From: Paenibacillus paeoniae
GTDB lineage: Bacteria; Bacillota; Bacilli; Paenibacillales; Paenibacillaceae
Direction of reading: 5' to 3'
Assembly: GCF_003388735.1 (NCBI RefSeq)
Contig: NZ_QUBQ01000002.1
Span: 62,001-126,000 of the forward strand
Length of the DNA: 64,000 nucleotides
Positions within the stretch are counted from its first letter, which is position 1; each line of letters opens with the position of its first letter. The notes under the pieces were generated by a model. That model was not told the origin of the DNA and ran no database searches. It saw only the letters and a list, made by a program, of their open reading frames with translations. Below are positions 52,058 to 61,962 of the stretch, piece after piece. The translations under genes and the position numbers were made by a program.

Positions 52058-52086
52058 TTTTCAATTGCTTCGCTTTGTACTATAAT
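52058..52086 (+). promoter_or_regulatory. yutI promoter
   Basis: TTTTCA (52058-52063), 17 bases, perfect TATAAT (52081-52086). Followed by AAAGGAG and the gene. Confidence 0.6.
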
Positions 52087-52109
52087 AGGGGAGAAAGGAG
52101 TTGATTGCA

Positions 52110-52355
52110 ATGAGTGAACAAGTACAAGATACAATGTATGACGAAGTGCTGGACGTGCTTGATAAGCTTCGCCCATTCCTGCAACGCGATGGTGGCGACG
52201 TAGAATTGGTCGATGTGGAAGGCGGCATTATCAAGCTCCGCTTGATGGGAGCTTGCGGCAGTTGCCCAAGCTCTACGATTACGCTCAAAGCCGGTATCGA
52301 GCGCGCACTGCTTGAAGAAGTAGACGGCGTCGTGGAAGTCGTACAAGTATTCTAA
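52110..52355 (+). CDS. yutI: NifU-like Fe-S scaffold protein
   Basis: An 81-residue NifU C-terminal-domain protein that can carry a [4Fe-4S] cluster on a dimer. Motifs [21 protein letters not shown] and [18 protein letters not shown], with the CxxC cluster ligands. ATG 52110 follows AAAGGAG by nine bases; TTG 52101 is in the spacer. It supplies Fe-S clusters with HesB nearby. Confidence 0.94.
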   Translation: MSEQVQDTMYDEVLDVLDKLRPFLQRDGGDVELVDVEGGIIKLRLMGACGSCPSSTITLKAGIERALLEEVDGVVEVVQVF

Positions 52356-52359
52356 TGCA

Positions 52360-52409
52360 AAGAGTCTTATCGTTGCAGGGGAGACCCCACACGATAAGAC
52401 TCTTTTTTT
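52360..52409. terminator. Strong terminator between yutI and the SDR gene
   Basis: AAGAGTCTTATCG and CGATAAGACTCTT arms with a loop holding GGGGAGACCCC, then seven T on the plus strand. Symmetrical enough to work in both directions. Confidence 0.9.
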
Positions 52410-52412
52410 GTG

Positions 52413-53195
52413 TCAGAACATCCCTTTAATATTAGCTCGAATAGGATCAAATCCGCCGGTGACGTCCATAACATTGCCCGTCAGGAAGCTGGATTTGTTT
52501 TGGCATAAGAATAGGATGACACGTGCGACATCTTCTCCAACTCCGGGACGGCCCAGCGGAGACTCCGAATCATGATCATTCTCCACTTCCTCAATCGACT
52601 TCTCTTTGTTGGCTCCGCGTATATCCCCCGGACCGATCAAATTGACCGTAATGCCGAATGGCGCTTCCTCAACGGCAAGTGACTTCGTAAAGGAGACCAG
52701 TCCTGTCTTGGCTGCGGCATATACGGCGCGATGAGGCCAAGCGCGCGCTTCGTTCGCGTGACCAAAGCCGAAGTGGATAATGCGTCCCCACTTTCGCTCG
52801 CGCATGCGCGGCAACAAACGATGATCAAGCAGCATGACGCTAAGCAAATTACCGTTCATCAACCGGATGATCGTCTCCTCGTCATACTCGCTGTACAGCC
52901 TTCTCTTGCGCACGAATGGGCCTGCATTGTTAACGAGTATATCAACACCGCCGGCCCAGCGCTCCGCTTCGTCAGCCAGCTTGTGAGCGCCCTCCGTCGA
53001 AGCGATATCCGCTTGTACCGTAATCGCCTTTACGCCGAGCCTCTCGATGCTGCTCTTTACCTCATGCGCTTCCTGCTCGCTCTCCAAGTAATTGATGATC
53101 AGATTACAGCCCTGCTCAGCGAGTTGCAATGCCGTTCGCTTGCCGAGCCCTTTGGCGCTTCCCGTCACCAATGCTGTTCTTCCCCTTAGCTCCAC
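52413..53195 (-). CDS. Short-chain dehydrogenase/reductase
   Basis: A 260-residue SDR. Cofactor motif TGSAKGLGKRTA (TGxxxGxG) at residues 11-22, NNAGPF, and active-site YAAAKTG (YxxxK) near 160. The family reduces or oxidises many alcohols or ketones with NAD(P)H; the substrate is unknown. Bacillus YmfI-like fatty-acid or antibiotic reductases are possible relatives. GTG start after GAGAGGGTGAT. Confidence 0.9.
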   Translation of the reverse strand: MELRGRTALVTGSAKGLGKRTALQLAEQGCNLIINYLESEQEAHEVKSSIERLGVKAITVQADIASTEGAHKLADEAERWAGGVDILVNNAGPFVRKRRLYSEYDEETIIRLMNGNLLSVMLLDHRLLPRMRERKWGRIIHFGFGHANEARAWPHRAVYAAAKTGLVSFTKSLAVEEAPFGITVNLIGPGDIRGANKEKSIEEVENDHDSESPLGRPGVGEDVARVILFLCQNKSSFLTGNVMDVTGGFDPIRANIKGMF

Positions 53196-53216
53196 CTATA
53201 TCACCCTCTCCCGGGA

Positions 53217-53930
53217 TTATACGGACTTGCTGCGCATTAATACGCACGCATATTGGAACGTAAGCCTTAATGATTCTATCGACATATGCAGGCATCTCGT
53301 CAAATCTTCCGTCTGCTGCGCTATATTTTCCAGTCGCGCTTCCTCGCCGTACAAACGCTGACTTTGAATCAAATCGTCATGCATTTCGGAGTTCATATAA
53401 TGGATTTCCGTATTTCTGCGCTTCCGCAATCGGTTCATGGAATCCTTATATTGTTCCTTCACATCATTCAGTTTCCAAGTCAGGGCAGGATGGGCCCTCC
53501 GCTCCCTCATGTTCCTGAGAACCGTAAAGTAGGAAAAGTGAGGCTTAATCTTTTCCGTGCGCATCCCCAGCAACTCATTCAGCAGGGTTCCCATCTTATC
53601 CAGCAAGGAGAAGACGCGTATAAAGCTGTTTTTATCGAAATAAACATATCTGTCATAATGAAGCTTCTCATCCTTGGACATGTCTTCTACCGAGTGGGAC
53701 GCAACTTTTTCCTTAAAGCGAGTCGCTGCATAATGACTCTGCTCCAGCTCAATTAACGAAGCGCGCAAGCCCTTTGTCCATATTTCAAACTTACGCAGCT
53801 TCTGATCCGTATCCCCTTCATCCCGGATACGGGGCGCCAGCATCGCAACGAATTGATCCATGAGATCAAATGTTTCGGCGAGTGCGCCGTCCGCTATTCT
53901 CTCCGGTTCGTCGAACATGAAATGTAGCAT
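53217..53930 (-). CDS. HEPN-domain protein (Cthe_2314-like)
   Basis: A 237-residue all-helical protein. Near residue 170 it has RKRRNTEIHY, containing the HEPN ribonuclease motif R-N-x3-H. The length and the helical pattern (FDLMDQFVAMLAPRI, NSFIRVFSLLDKMGTLLNELLG) fit the Cthe_2314-like HEPN family, of unknown role. HEPN proteins often cut RNA in toxin-antitoxin or anti-phage systems. No nucleotidyltransferase partner lies beside it; the neighbours are metabolic. AAGGAG lies nine bases before the ATG. Confidence 0.75.
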   Translation of the reverse strand: MLHFMFDEPERIADGALAETFDLMDQFVAMLAPRIRDEGDTDQKLRKFEIWTKGLRASLIELEQSHYAATRFKEKVASHSVEDMSKDEKLHYDRYVYFDKNSFIRVFSLLDKMGTLLNELLGMRTEKIKPHFSYFTVLRNMRERRAHPALTWKLNDVKEQYKDSMNRLRKRRNTEIHYMNSEMHDDLIQSQRLYGEEARLENIAQQTEDLTRCLHMSIESLRLTFQYACVLMRSKSV

Positions 53931-53956
53931 AGACTAACGCTCCTTGCCTCAAGCCA

Positions 53957-55720
53957 TTATAGTTTGTATTCGTTCCAGCGCGTATCAACCAGCTTCACGA
54001 TATCTTCGCGAGGGAACAACTCATCCGGATACCCCGGCTTCATACGCGCATCAATGACGATTGGCAGCTTATAGCCGAAGTGATGTCTGCGTACGTCCGA
54101 CATCGCATAGATGTCATCGGCCGGATTAAATCGCGTGAATACGGTCCACAGGAAAGCCGTTTGGCCCTTCGCAATATTGGCATCATCGGCTAGTATGACA
54201 AGCGGCCAATCCGTCCCTTTCTCGCTTAACCGTTCAAGCAGACGCTCTGCGAGTGCAGGCTCCGCTTCATAGGATGCGCCTGACACAACCAGACAGCCCG
54301 GGCAATACGCCTGAGCGTTGTCGATCTCGCTAATGATGCCCTCCGTATAGGCTTTCGGCAGCTTTCTTACTGGTTCGCCAACACCAAGCATAACAGCTTT
54401 GCTGCCGTGATTCAGCTTGCCGCTCGTATAATCAAGCGTGTCATGAGATGTCTCATCAAAGACGAACAAGTCAGTAGCCGGATTGAATCGCTCCAGCACT
54501 GTCTCCATCAACACATCGAATTTGGACAGGTCAATCGGCTGATCCGTCAGCATCAGGAATTTGGTCAGCGTAAGCTGTCCTTGGCCCAGGATACTGAATG
54601 CAGTAGACAGCGCTTCGCGGGAATAGGATTCCCTTACAACAGCTGAAGCTAATGCATGCACACCTGCTTCCGCATAAGCCCATAGCTCCTTCACGCCTGG
54701 CATAACCATCGGGAACGCCGGGGCTAGCAGCCTCTGCAAATATTCGCCCAAATAATAATCTTCCTGTCTCGGCTTGCCGACAATAGTAGCCGGATAGATG
54801 GCATCCTTACGATGCCACACATGGTCGACCTCGAACACAGGGAAATCATGGGTCAAGGAATAGTAGCCGAAGTGATCGCCGAACGGACCTTCCGGTCTGC
54901 GCAGATGCGGAGGCACCTTGCCGCTAATCGCAAACTCCGCTTGAGCCGGGATGCGATGACCGCCTTGCGGGTTCTGAACAACAGGAAGCTTCTCGCCCAA
55001 AATAAGCGAAGCCATCAGCAGCTCCGGGAGGTGCTCCGGCAGCGGAGCAATCGCCGAAGCGATCAGCGCAGGCGGTCCACCCAGGAATACGGTTACAGGA
55101 AGCGCCTCATTGCGCTGCTCTGCTTCATAATAGTGGAAGCCTCCGCCTTTATGTATTTGCCAGTGCATACCCGTCGTGGAGTCGTCGAAAATCTGCATCC
55201 GGTACATGCCGAGATTATGTTTCTTGCGTGAAGCCATGCTTTCCGTATAGACAAGCGGCAGCGTAACGAACGGTCCGCCGTCTTCCTGCCAGCTTGTGAT
55301 CGCCGGCAAGCCGGCAAGCGGACGGTCTTTCTTGAGCGTGCCAAGAATTGGAGCAGATGATGCTGGCACATCCTTCATGCCGACCTTCATCATATCCAGA
55401 ATCAATTGCTTCTCTCCCCAAATAGCCTTCAGTGTCGGTGGCATAATTCTCTCTGTCGCACCAACAATCTGCTTCATTAGCTCCTCAGGTCTTGGACCAA
55501 ACGCCAGGTCAACTCTTCTGCTTGTTCCGAACAGATTGGTCACGACAGGGAAAGGGCTGCCCTTCACATTCGTAAAGAGCAGCGCCGGACCTTCCTGTTC
55601 AATCACGCGACGATGAATTTCAGCCAGCTCCAAGTAGGGATCTACCGGGGCTTCGATTATTTTCAGATCGCCATCCTTCTTCAGCACTTCCAGAAACTCG
55701 CGCAAATTCGCGAATGTCAT
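53957..55720 (-). CDS. UbiD-family decarboxylase, probable menaquinone pathway
   Basis: A 587-residue UbiD-type prenylated-FMN decarboxylase. Motifs include RMQIFDDSTTGMHWQIHKGGG, GHRIPAQAEFAISG, and EGPFGDHFGYY with the Glu/Asp pair of the active site. In futalosine-pathway organisms a UbiD-like enzyme removes the carboxyl group of a dihydroxynaphthoate-type acid in menaquinone synthesis; mqnE at 49.5 kb supports that role. It needs UbiX-made prenyl-FMN. The start overlaps the ctaA stop (ATGA). Confidence 0.9.
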   Translation of the reverse strand: MTFANLREFLEVLKKDGDLKIIEAPVDPYLELAEIHRRVIEQEGPALLFTNVKGSPFPVVTNLFGTSRRVDLAFGPRPEELMKQIVGATERIMPPTLKAIWGEKQLILDMMKVGMKDVPASSAPILGTLKKDRPLAGLPAITSWQEDGGPFVTLPLVYTESMASRKKHNLGMYRMQIFDDSTTGMHWQIHKGGGFHYYEAEQRNEALPVTVFLGGPPALIASAIAPLPEHLPELLMASLILGEKLPVVQNPQGGHRIPAQAEFAISGKVPPHLRRPEGPFGDHFGYYSLTHDFPVFEVDHVWHRKDAIYPATIVGKPRQEDYYLGEYLQRLLAPAFPMVMPGVKELWAYAEAGVHALASAVVRESYSREALSTAFSILGQGQLTLTKFLMLTDQPIDLSKFDVLMETVLERFNPATDLFVFDETSHDTLDYTSGKLNHGSKAVMLGVGEPVRKLPKAYTEGIISEIDNAQAYCPGCLVVSGASYEAEPALAERLLERLSEKGTDWPLVILADDANIAKGQTAFLWTVFTRFNPADDIYAMSDVRRHHFGYKLPIVIDARMKPGYPDELFPREDIVKLVDTRWNEYKL

Positions 55721-56655
55721 CCCTTCACACTTCCTTCCCGCTCCCTAAACCGCCATGAACGAATAACAATGTCCATTAATAGGCCGAATAGGCCTACGAT
55801 AATCAAATTATGAATTAAGCTCGTAAAAATAAACCAGTTTTCATTGCCAACGGTAGATGTCAGCCAAGCTCCGCTCATTACTTGAGCGACGATCAGCAGC
55901 AGCACCCAGCCCGCAGACCGTGTCAATCCAGCTTCTTCAGGACTGGCCTTGCGAATATGATAGTACAGTCCAGCGATCATAATCGCCAGTATCAGTGCTG
56001 CTACACGGTGAATAAAAACAATGCCGGTAGCTCCGGACATCTCAGGAATAACCTGACCATTGCACAGTGGCCATCCTTCACAGCCGCCTGCCGTTTCCGT
56101 ATGACGGATGAACGCGCCAAGGTAGATCACGATGTAGCAGTACAACGACGTAATCAAAGCGCGAGGCAAAATGGATCTCGGCACAACAAATGTCTTTTGC
56201 GGCTCTTTGCGATTGCGGTACGTCCAGATGACGAGCAGCATTGTTGCTGCAAAGGCAACGATGGAAATCCCAAAATGAATAGCCATAATTGGCGGCGATT
56301 GCGGCCATAAGACGGCAGCCGCCCCCATGAGCGCTTGAACAACCGTGAACAGAAGCGCAGATCCCGCATAATAATAAGGCTCTCTGTAAATGTCAGGATT
56401 GCGTCTGTACATGCGGTACGCGGCGATCGTTACGCCGAGAACAAGAAAGCCCTCCAGCGCACTGACGACGCGGTGGGAATACTCCAGCATGGACTCGAAG
56501 GTATAAGCAGGAATAAATTTGCCGTGACAGAGTGGCCAATCGTCGCCGCAGCCTCTGCCTGAACCTGTATTCGTGACCAAAGCCCCGGCTAGAAGTACAA
56601 GCAGCATTCCGATGCACGCCGCGATAGCAAACGCGCGAAAACGGCCGGTTACCAT
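55717..56655 (-). CDS. ctaA: Heme A synthase CtaA
   Basis: Membrane enzyme that converts heme O to heme A for cytochrome aa3 oxidase. The 312-residue protein has eight helices. Both Cys-pair loops of the Bacillus type are present: GCGDDWPLCHG (about 36-46) and CEGWPLCNG (about 185). Heme-ligand His residues appear in EYSHRVVSALEG, AIHFG, FIHRVAAL and SLIHNLI. TATAAT lies upstream on the minus strand (56693-56698). It is coupled to the UbiD gene. Confidence 0.94.
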   Translation of the reverse strand: MVTGRFRAFAIAACIGMLLVLLAGALVTNTGSGRGCGDDWPLCHGKFIPAYTFESMLEYSHRVVSALEGFLVLGVTIAAYRMYRRNPDIYREPYYYAGSALLFTVVQALMGAAAVLWPQSPPIMAIHFGISIVAFAATMLLVIWTYRNRKEPQKTFVVPRSILPRALITSLYCYIVIYLGAFIRHTETAGGCEGWPLCNGQVIPEMSGATGIVFIHRVAALILAIMIAGLYYHIRKASPEEAGLTRSAGWVLLLIVAQVMSGAWLTSTVGNENWFIFTSLIHNLIIVGLFGLLMDIVIRSWRFREREGSVKG

Positions 56656-56762
56656 AAAAAATCACCTATTTTCCGTAAGTTATGACCCTTCAATTATAGC
56701 GATAAGCTTGGGCAAAAGCCATGTTGAAAATGTGACGATTCGGATGGCTGTCCTTCAAAAGG

Positions 56763-56809
56763 AAAATCCGTATGCATCGGCGGCAATCGTGCCGATACCA
56801 TACGGATTT
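56763..56809 (-). terminator. Terminator of the thioredoxin gene
   Basis: AAATCCGTATG-gt-ATCGGC and GCCGAT-g-CATACGGATTT arms, followed on the minus strand by TTCCTTTTG. It lies 20 bases past the stop. Confidence 0.8.
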
Positions 56810-56829
56810 AGTATGCCATTCCTTGAACT

Positions 56830-57177
56830 TTAGGCTTGTGCCAGATTATCGCTTACCGCAATAGCACGATCCACGAATTGTTCGATTTCTTCCCGCGATT
56901 TGCGCAGCTTGCTGACGAAACGAATCAATTCCTTACCATCAGTGAATGCGATAAAGCTGGGGATGCCCAGAATATTCAGCTCTGAGCATAGATCCGGCAT
57001 ATCGTCGCGATCGATCTCGAAGAAACGGGCGCGGCCCTCATACTGCTTCTCTACATCCGGCATAAAGGGATCAATAAAGTGACAGTCCCTGCACCAGGTC
57101 GTTTTGAATACAGCAATCGTCAGCTCTTCACCGGAAACCGTTTGCCGGAACTCCGCTTCTGTTTTCAATTTGTTCAT
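56830..57177 (-). CDS. Thioredoxin-family protein
   Basis: A 115-residue thioredoxin-fold protein without signal sequence. The active site reads TTWCRDCHFI (WCxxC with Arg-Asp between the Cys) and the conserved cis-Pro is in LGIPSFIAF. The RD dipeptide differs from the usual GP, so the redox potential may differ. GGGGGTAAC precedes the ATG. It lies just downstream of the stalk-domain lipoprotein gene. Confidence 0.9.
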   Translation of the reverse strand: MNKLKTEAEFRQTVSGEELTIAVFKTTWCRDCHFIDPFMPDVEKQYEGRARFFEIDRDDMPDLCSELNILGIPSFIAFTDGKELIRFVSKLRKSREEIEQFVDRAIAVSDNLAQA

Positions 57178-57200
57178 GGTTCCGTTACCCCCAAAACGTT

Positions 57201-58826
57201 TTACAATTCACGCTCGATAATGAGCACTTTGTCTCCATCCTCATAGAACGTTGTCCACTCGATGCTTGCCCCTAGCGTCTCGGCCAGCTTGCGAGCAGGC
57301 ACATAAGTTGTGCCTTCAATAACGATTGCCGGAAGCGGCCATACTTCTTTGACGCCATTAACGACAACTGTATCGCTTCCCGACTGGAACTGAATCTTCG
57401 TGTCCGTGCCGCGGTCTGCAACTGTAATGGTACGCGTCTTCGCATCGTAGGTGACCTCAGCGCCAAAATCTTCCGCTACGTCCCGGACAGCCACCATCGT
57501 AATATAGCCCGGCATTACGATCGGCGGGTTATAGAACGATTCAGGGAATCCGTAGTAACCTTGATACGTAATGTGCAGCTTGTTTTTCAACAAATCGTAG
57601 ACAAAGGAATCTTCGTCGAATAATTTCACGACGTCAAAGCCTTCCATCAGCTCCACTTCCTCAAGGGCAATGGCTTGATCGGTTACGACAGGAGGGGCAG
57701 GCTTCACATCCCCATTCACATTCCATTGCTCCGTGCTCACTTTAAAGGAAAATCCAGTGAACGGCAATGCATACTCTTCCTCCAAGCTAGCTGCAGGAGC
57801 ATAGCTTAACTCATATTGCGTCTTGCGAATATGCAGGCTGCTGTCCACATAGACATTCGCGTCCAGCTTAAGAGCTTCATTGAAGAATGCATCGAGCCAT
57901 TCCTTATCTTCCTTCTCCAGCTGCTTCATCTCATCCCGCAAAGCCACAAGCTGTTCCTCGATCTCAGCCGTTAACTGATCCGATTGCTCGCCCGTTGTAG
58001 GCGCATCCAGCACGCCGCCAGTATAGTATTCATAGTTTCCGTTAACCGAGTCCAGCAGCGCCTTATTGGAATCAAGCAATTCCAGGATGCCCTTAATCAT
58101 AGTGTGCAGACCTGCGCGATCTGCAATCAATGCGTCTAAATACGAGCCCGCCCAATCCCATAGTCCTTTGCTGTCCATGCTGAACTGAACATGCATCAGC
58201 CCTGTCTCAACGCCGTTAATTGGCTCCGATACAGGCGTTACCTTCAGATCTTTCGGGTTAGGCAAGTTGTTAATGGCATAATTAGAAATAATGTCTCTTA
58301 TATCAAAGCCAAGCTTGGTCAGGGACTCATGGTCAACGCTCTCAGTCGGTGCCGCTTCATCCTCGCCGAAGCCGTTTACTTCCAGATAAGTCTCGCCCGT
58401 CAGATCGAACGTGAACGGCTGCTTCGCGCCTTCCAATTCGATAACGAGCGTCTTCTCATCTGCCTTGGCCGTGAAGCCGACGGATACCGGCTTCTCTTCG
58501 CCAAGAATCAGCTTGCCCTCAACGGACACCTGAGTTTGTCCCGCTTGCAATTGATGTAGCTCCAACTTCACGTTGGAGAACAACCGAAGCAGCTCCAGCT
58601 CTTCGTCAGCAAGCTCTTCATTATCCTTCGCACTCTTAATCGCTTTCTCATCCAGATTCAGCTTGAACTGGATCGTGCTCTTGCTTTCGCTGGACGTTGT
58701 CTTCAGTGAGTTCTTCAGCGTCTGGTTAAAGTCCAATCCGCCTACCGACTGACAACCTGCCGCGACCAAAATCGTCATTGCAAGCAAAAGCATGGACAAT
58801 CGTTTTGCTTTCAGCCATTTTCTCAT
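57201..58826 (-). CDS. Lipoprotein with C-terminal stalk (copper amine oxidase N-type) domain
   Basis: A 541-residue secreted lipoprotein (signal LLAMTILVAAGCQS, Cys about 24). A long central part of about 400 residues is of unknown family, with a likely helical insertion (EEQLVALRDEMKQLEKEDKEWLDAF). A copper-amine-oxidase-N type domain follows at about 430-540 (GYITMVAVRDVAEDFGAEVTYDAKTRTITV, then TYVPARKLAETLGASIEWT). Such domains occur widely on Paenibacillus surface proteins. ATG 58826 follows AGGAGAG. It precedes the thioredoxin gene by 23 bases. Confidence 0.85.
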   Translation of the reverse strand: MRKWLKAKRLSMLLLAMTILVAAGCQSVGGLDFNQTLKNSLKTTSSESKSTIQFKLNLDEKAIKSAKDNEELADEELELLRLFSNVKLELHQLQAGQTQVSVEGKLILGEEKPVSVGFTAKADEKTLVIELEGAKQPFTFDLTGETYLEVNGFGEDEAAPTESVDHESLTKLGFDIRDIISNYAINNLPNPKDLKVTPVSEPINGVETGLMHVQFSMDSKGLWDWAGSYLDALIADRAGLHTMIKGILELLDSNKALLDSVNGNYEYYTGGVLDAPTTGEQSDQLTAEIEEQLVALRDEMKQLEKEDKEWLDAFFNEALKLDANVYVDSSLHIRKTQYELSYAPAASLEEEYALPFTGFSFKVSTEQWNVNGDVKPAPPVVTDQAIALEEVELMEGFDVVKLFDEDSFVYDLLKNKLHITYQGYYGFPESFYNPPIVMPGYITMVAVRDVAEDFGAEVTYDAKTRTITVADRGTDTKIQFQSGSDTVVVNGVKEVWPLPAIVIEGTTYVPARKLAETLGASIEWTTFYEDGDKVLIIEREL

Positions 58827-58925
58827 TCTTATCTCTCCTCTTATGTACATATAAATGAACTGAATTCATTGTACTTGAGAGGTTCAAAGATTGTAAATGT
58901 CTGATGTGCATAATCTGGAATTAAT

Positions 58926-60605
58926 CTATGCTCCTGAACGCTGCAGGACGCGGAATAGCTTGTTGAACGGTCCTCTAAGCGGCCTTGGCAGCGCAGTTAC
59001 ATCCTCTGGTCGTATCACTCGCAGAATGAGCATCAACGCCACGTATAGGCCGCCTACTACTGCGGCTGCGGCTATGGCAGACAAAAGATAAGACAGCTTG
59101 CCCGGCCATGCGCTCGTTAGCGTCAATATACCAAGCTCCGCTCCCCAACCCGCAAGCGCCGATATGGCTACTGCCGCAATGTACGGCAACCAGCGGGCGC
59201 CAAGCACTTGAAGCTTCACAATGCCATTGATGCTTCTCAAGTTCAGCATCGTAACGACAATAAAACATACTGCCGATGCGATAATAAGGCCGTAAATACC
59301 CAAGATGGGTCCCAGCGCAATGCTGACTGCAACTTTCAAACCCAATCCTATTAAGGTATGGACCATGGACAGCTTCGGCTTGCCCATGCCGTAGATGATG
59401 GAGTTTGAGGTCATCATCGTAATTTGCAAAATTGCCGCCGCAGACAGCGCCGCTACGGGACCACTGCCGCTCGGTCCCGCGAACAGCAACCCGGTAACGG
59501 AATAGGAAGCTACCGCCAGCAGCAAAGCGACTGGAACACCGGTGAAGCATACGATACGCATAACCACGGACGCCTGACGGCGCACTTCATCCATATTTTT
59601 CAGAGAATAGGCGGATGAGATAATCGGGATAATGGATGATCCCAGCGCAATCGCCAGAATCGGCGGGATGCCTGCTAGCGAGATCGCTTTGATGCCGTAA
59701 TCAGCGGCCACTGCCGTGGATTCCGCTAACGTATAATAACTTACCGTCAATCGTTTAAACATCATCACGTCAAACAACAGCAAGAGATTAATCGACATAG
59801 ATGTAACCAATGACGGCATGGACATGCTTAGTATTTCTTTGTAAATTCCTCGATTAGTTAATCTGCTCGCTGGAGTCTTAGAGGCTTGCGAGCCGATAGA
59901 CGATCGAAGAGCTGCCGAGGCTTCCGCATTCATCGGACGGCTTGACTTGGTAGTTGCGGCGTCTTGCTTCTTCAGCTTGCGAGCGAATTTCAGCATGACT
60001 GCAAAAGCAGCAATACCTCCGAATACGCTGCCGAATGTTATGGCCGCAGCCGCCCAGCGGTCTCCCCATCCCAGCTCCAGCACGAGCCAGCCAAGCAGCA
60101 AACCCAGAATGACGCGCGCGAATTGCTCCACGATCTGGGAAGTACCGCCAACGGACATCATCTGACGCCCCTGGAAGTAGCCTCGCATCATAGCGACCAG
60201 AGGGAAGAATAGGAGGGCCGGCGCAATAGCGCGAATCGCCAGTACGCTGCCCGGTTCCTTGGAGACCGCCCCGTATAACGGAGCCAGCATATACAGTCCG
60301 ATAGCTAGAATAAAGCCCGTGATCAAGCCGAACAGGAGCCCGGCGCGGTAGATGCGCTGCGCCTCGTCAGGCCGTCCCAGCGCATAGCGCTCCGACACCA
60401 TCTTGCTGATGGCGCTCGGAAAGCCTGCCGTCGCGATCATCAGTACGATCATATAAACCTGATTCGCATTCGTAAAGGCAATATTGCCTTCGTCTCCAAG
60501 CATATAGTCCAGCGGGATTCGCTGGAACAAGCCCAGGAACCGGGCGACGAGCGCTGCTGCCGCCAATATGATCGTGCCCTTTAATAAGGATTCTTTCTTC
60601 AACAT
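58926..60605 (-). CDS. Polysaccharide/lipid II flippase-like protein (SpoVB/YtgP family)
   Basis: A 559-residue MATE/MOP-type flippase with 14 helices. It begins KESLLKGTIILAAAALVARFLGLFQRIPLDYMLGDEG, the SpoVB/YtgP start, and has a basic cytoplasmic loop near 215-250. Family members flip lipid-linked precursors for peptidoglycan (MurJ role) or spore cortex. Which one is served here cannot be told. The start has AAGGG. ThuA lies 18 bases upstream and may be co-transcribed. Confidence 0.9.
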   Translation of the reverse strand: MLKKESLLKGTIILAAAALVARFLGLFQRIPLDYMLGDEGNIAFTNANQVYMIVLMIATAGFPSAISKMVSERYALGRPDEAQRIYRAGLLFGLITGFILAIGLYMLAPLYGAVSKEPGSVLAIRAIAPALLFFPLVAMMRGYFQGRQMMSVGGTSQIVEQFARVILGLLLGWLVLELGWGDRWAAAAITFGSVFGGIAAFAVMLKFARKLKKQDAATTKSSRPMNAEASAALRSSIGSQASKTPASRLTNRGIYKEILSMSMPSLVTSMSINLLLLFDVMMFKRLTVSYYTLAESTAVAADYGIKAISLAGIPPILAIALGSSIIPIISSAYSLKNMDEVRRQASVVMRIVCFTGVPVALLLAVASYSVTGLLFAGPSGSGPVAALSAAAILQITMMTSNSIIYGMGKPKLSMVHTLIGLGLKVAVSIALGPILGIYGLIIASAVCFIVVTMLNLRSINGIVKLQVLGARWLPYIAAVAISALAGWGAELGILTLTSAWPGKLSYLLSAIAAAAVVGGLYVALMLILRVIRPEDVTALPRPLRGPFNKLFRVLQRSGA

Positions 60606-60623
60606 AACCCTTGGCTCGTCCCC

Positions 60624-61349
60624 TTACGATTGGTTTGAGATCGGTTCCAGCGGCTGATGGTTGCCGCGTACCGGCACTGCCGTCCGAGACGGAGCCGCCC
60701 AGCGGATGCCATTCTGAATGACTTGCAGGATTTGCGGATTGTAGTAAGTTGGATATGTCTCATGTCCAGGACGGAAGTAGAAAATCTTGCCTTGTCCTCT
60801 GCTGAACGTGCAACCGCTGCGGAATACTTCCCCGCCTTCAAACCAGCTGACGAATATCAATTCATCCGGCGCTGGAATATCAAAGTGCTCGCCGTACATC
60901 TCTTCGTTCTCCAGTGTAATATATTCCGGCAAGCCGGATGCAATCGGGTGTGCGGGATTGACGACCCACAGACGTTCTCTCTCGCCTGCTTCTCTCCATT
61001 TCAAGTCGCAGCCTGTTCCCATGAGCTTTTTGAAAATTTTAGAGAAATGTCCCGAGTGCAGCACAATAAGGCCCATGCCATTCAGCACGCGCTGCTGCAC
61101 CCGCTCCACGATCGCGTCATCTACTTGGTCATGCGCCATATGCCCCCACCAGATGAGCACGTCCGTCTCGTTCAGCCGATCTTCTGTCAAGCCATGCTCC
61201 GGCTCCTCTAGCGTTGCAGTAGACACCTCAATGTCACCTGCTGCGATGCCTTTTGCCAGCACCTGATGAATGCCGTCTGGGTATACCTTCTTCACTTCTT
61301 CATGTTGCTTCTCATGCAGAAATTCATTCCATACTGTTACTTTTACCAT
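60624..61349 (-). CDS. ThuA-like protein
   Basis: A 241-residue class I glutamine-amidotransferase-like ThuA-domain protein. Motifs [38 protein letters not shown] and [16 protein letters not shown] belong to this family, linked to sugar (trehalose-type) metabolism of unknown chemistry. ATG 61349 is preferred because GGCGG lies upstream with suitable spacing; the TTG at 61355 is within it. Confidence 0.9.
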   Translation of the reverse strand: MVKVTVWNEFLHEKQHEEVKKVYPDGIHQVLAKGIAAGDIEVSTATLEEPEHGLTEDRLNETDVLIWWGHMAHDQVDDAIVERVQQRVLNGMGLIVLHSGHFSKIFKKLMGTGCDLKWREAGERERLWVVNPAHPIASGLPEYITLENEEMYGEHFDIPAPDELIFVSWFEGGEVFRSGCTFSRGQGKIFYFRPGHETYPTYYNPQILQVIQNGIRWAAPSRTAVPVRGNHQPLEPISNQS

Positions 61350-61395
61350 GTCCAATAACCGCCTTTAATGTAGTCTAGTTTCTCTTGCTATCCAC

Positions 61396-61887
61396 CTAAT
61401 TGAAGATTAGCCACAATACAAACAAGATGATCATGGCGCTTTGCAGAATCACCTTTACGATAACACTAGTAAATAAGCCTACAAGCGAGCCCCATCCTAC
61501 CTTAAGCGATCGCTCTAAGTTCGCGCCTGCGATCAACTCTCCAATGACCGCGCCCGCAAAGGGACCAATAATGAGACCAAAAGCGGGGATAACAAAGGGG
61601 CCTGCAATTAAACCGATCGTGCTTCCGATAATCGAAGCTTTGGTCCCGCCATACCGCTTGACCCCCCATGCGCTCACTGCGTAGTCCGCAATAAACAGCA
61701 CAATGAAGATCAAAGACTGTATGATCCAGAAAAACACACCAAACGGTTCGAATGAAAAAAACAATCCGTATACAAAAAAGGCCCCGTAAATCGCGATAGC
61801 CCCCGGCAGTATCGGATATATCGTTCCTGCCATACCGATGATGAACAGCAATATAACGAGCGTCCATCCCAAAATATCCAAGAACAT
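61396..61887 (-). CDS. DUF456-family membrane protein
   Basis: A 163-residue protein with four or five helices and the DUF456 Gly-rich central repeats (GGTKASIIGSTIGLIAGPF, IGPFAGAVIGELIAG). Function unknown. AAGGAG precedes the ATG. It stands between ThuA and the HAD gene with short gaps. Confidence 0.88.
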   Translation of the reverse strand: MFLDILGWTLVILLFIIGMAGTIYPILPGAIAIYGAFFVYGLFFSFEPFGVFFWIIQSLIFIVLFIADYAVSAWGVKRYGGTKASIIGSTIGLIAGPFVIPAFGLIIGPFAGAVIGELIAGANLERSLKVGWGSLVGLFTSVIVKVILQSAMIILFVLWLIFN

Positions 61888-61962
61888 GCTCTATCTCTCC
61901 TTAAAGTTCGGAATCGATCGGCACAGGCTGTCTGTGTTTATATATTATGATACGGAATGAGA

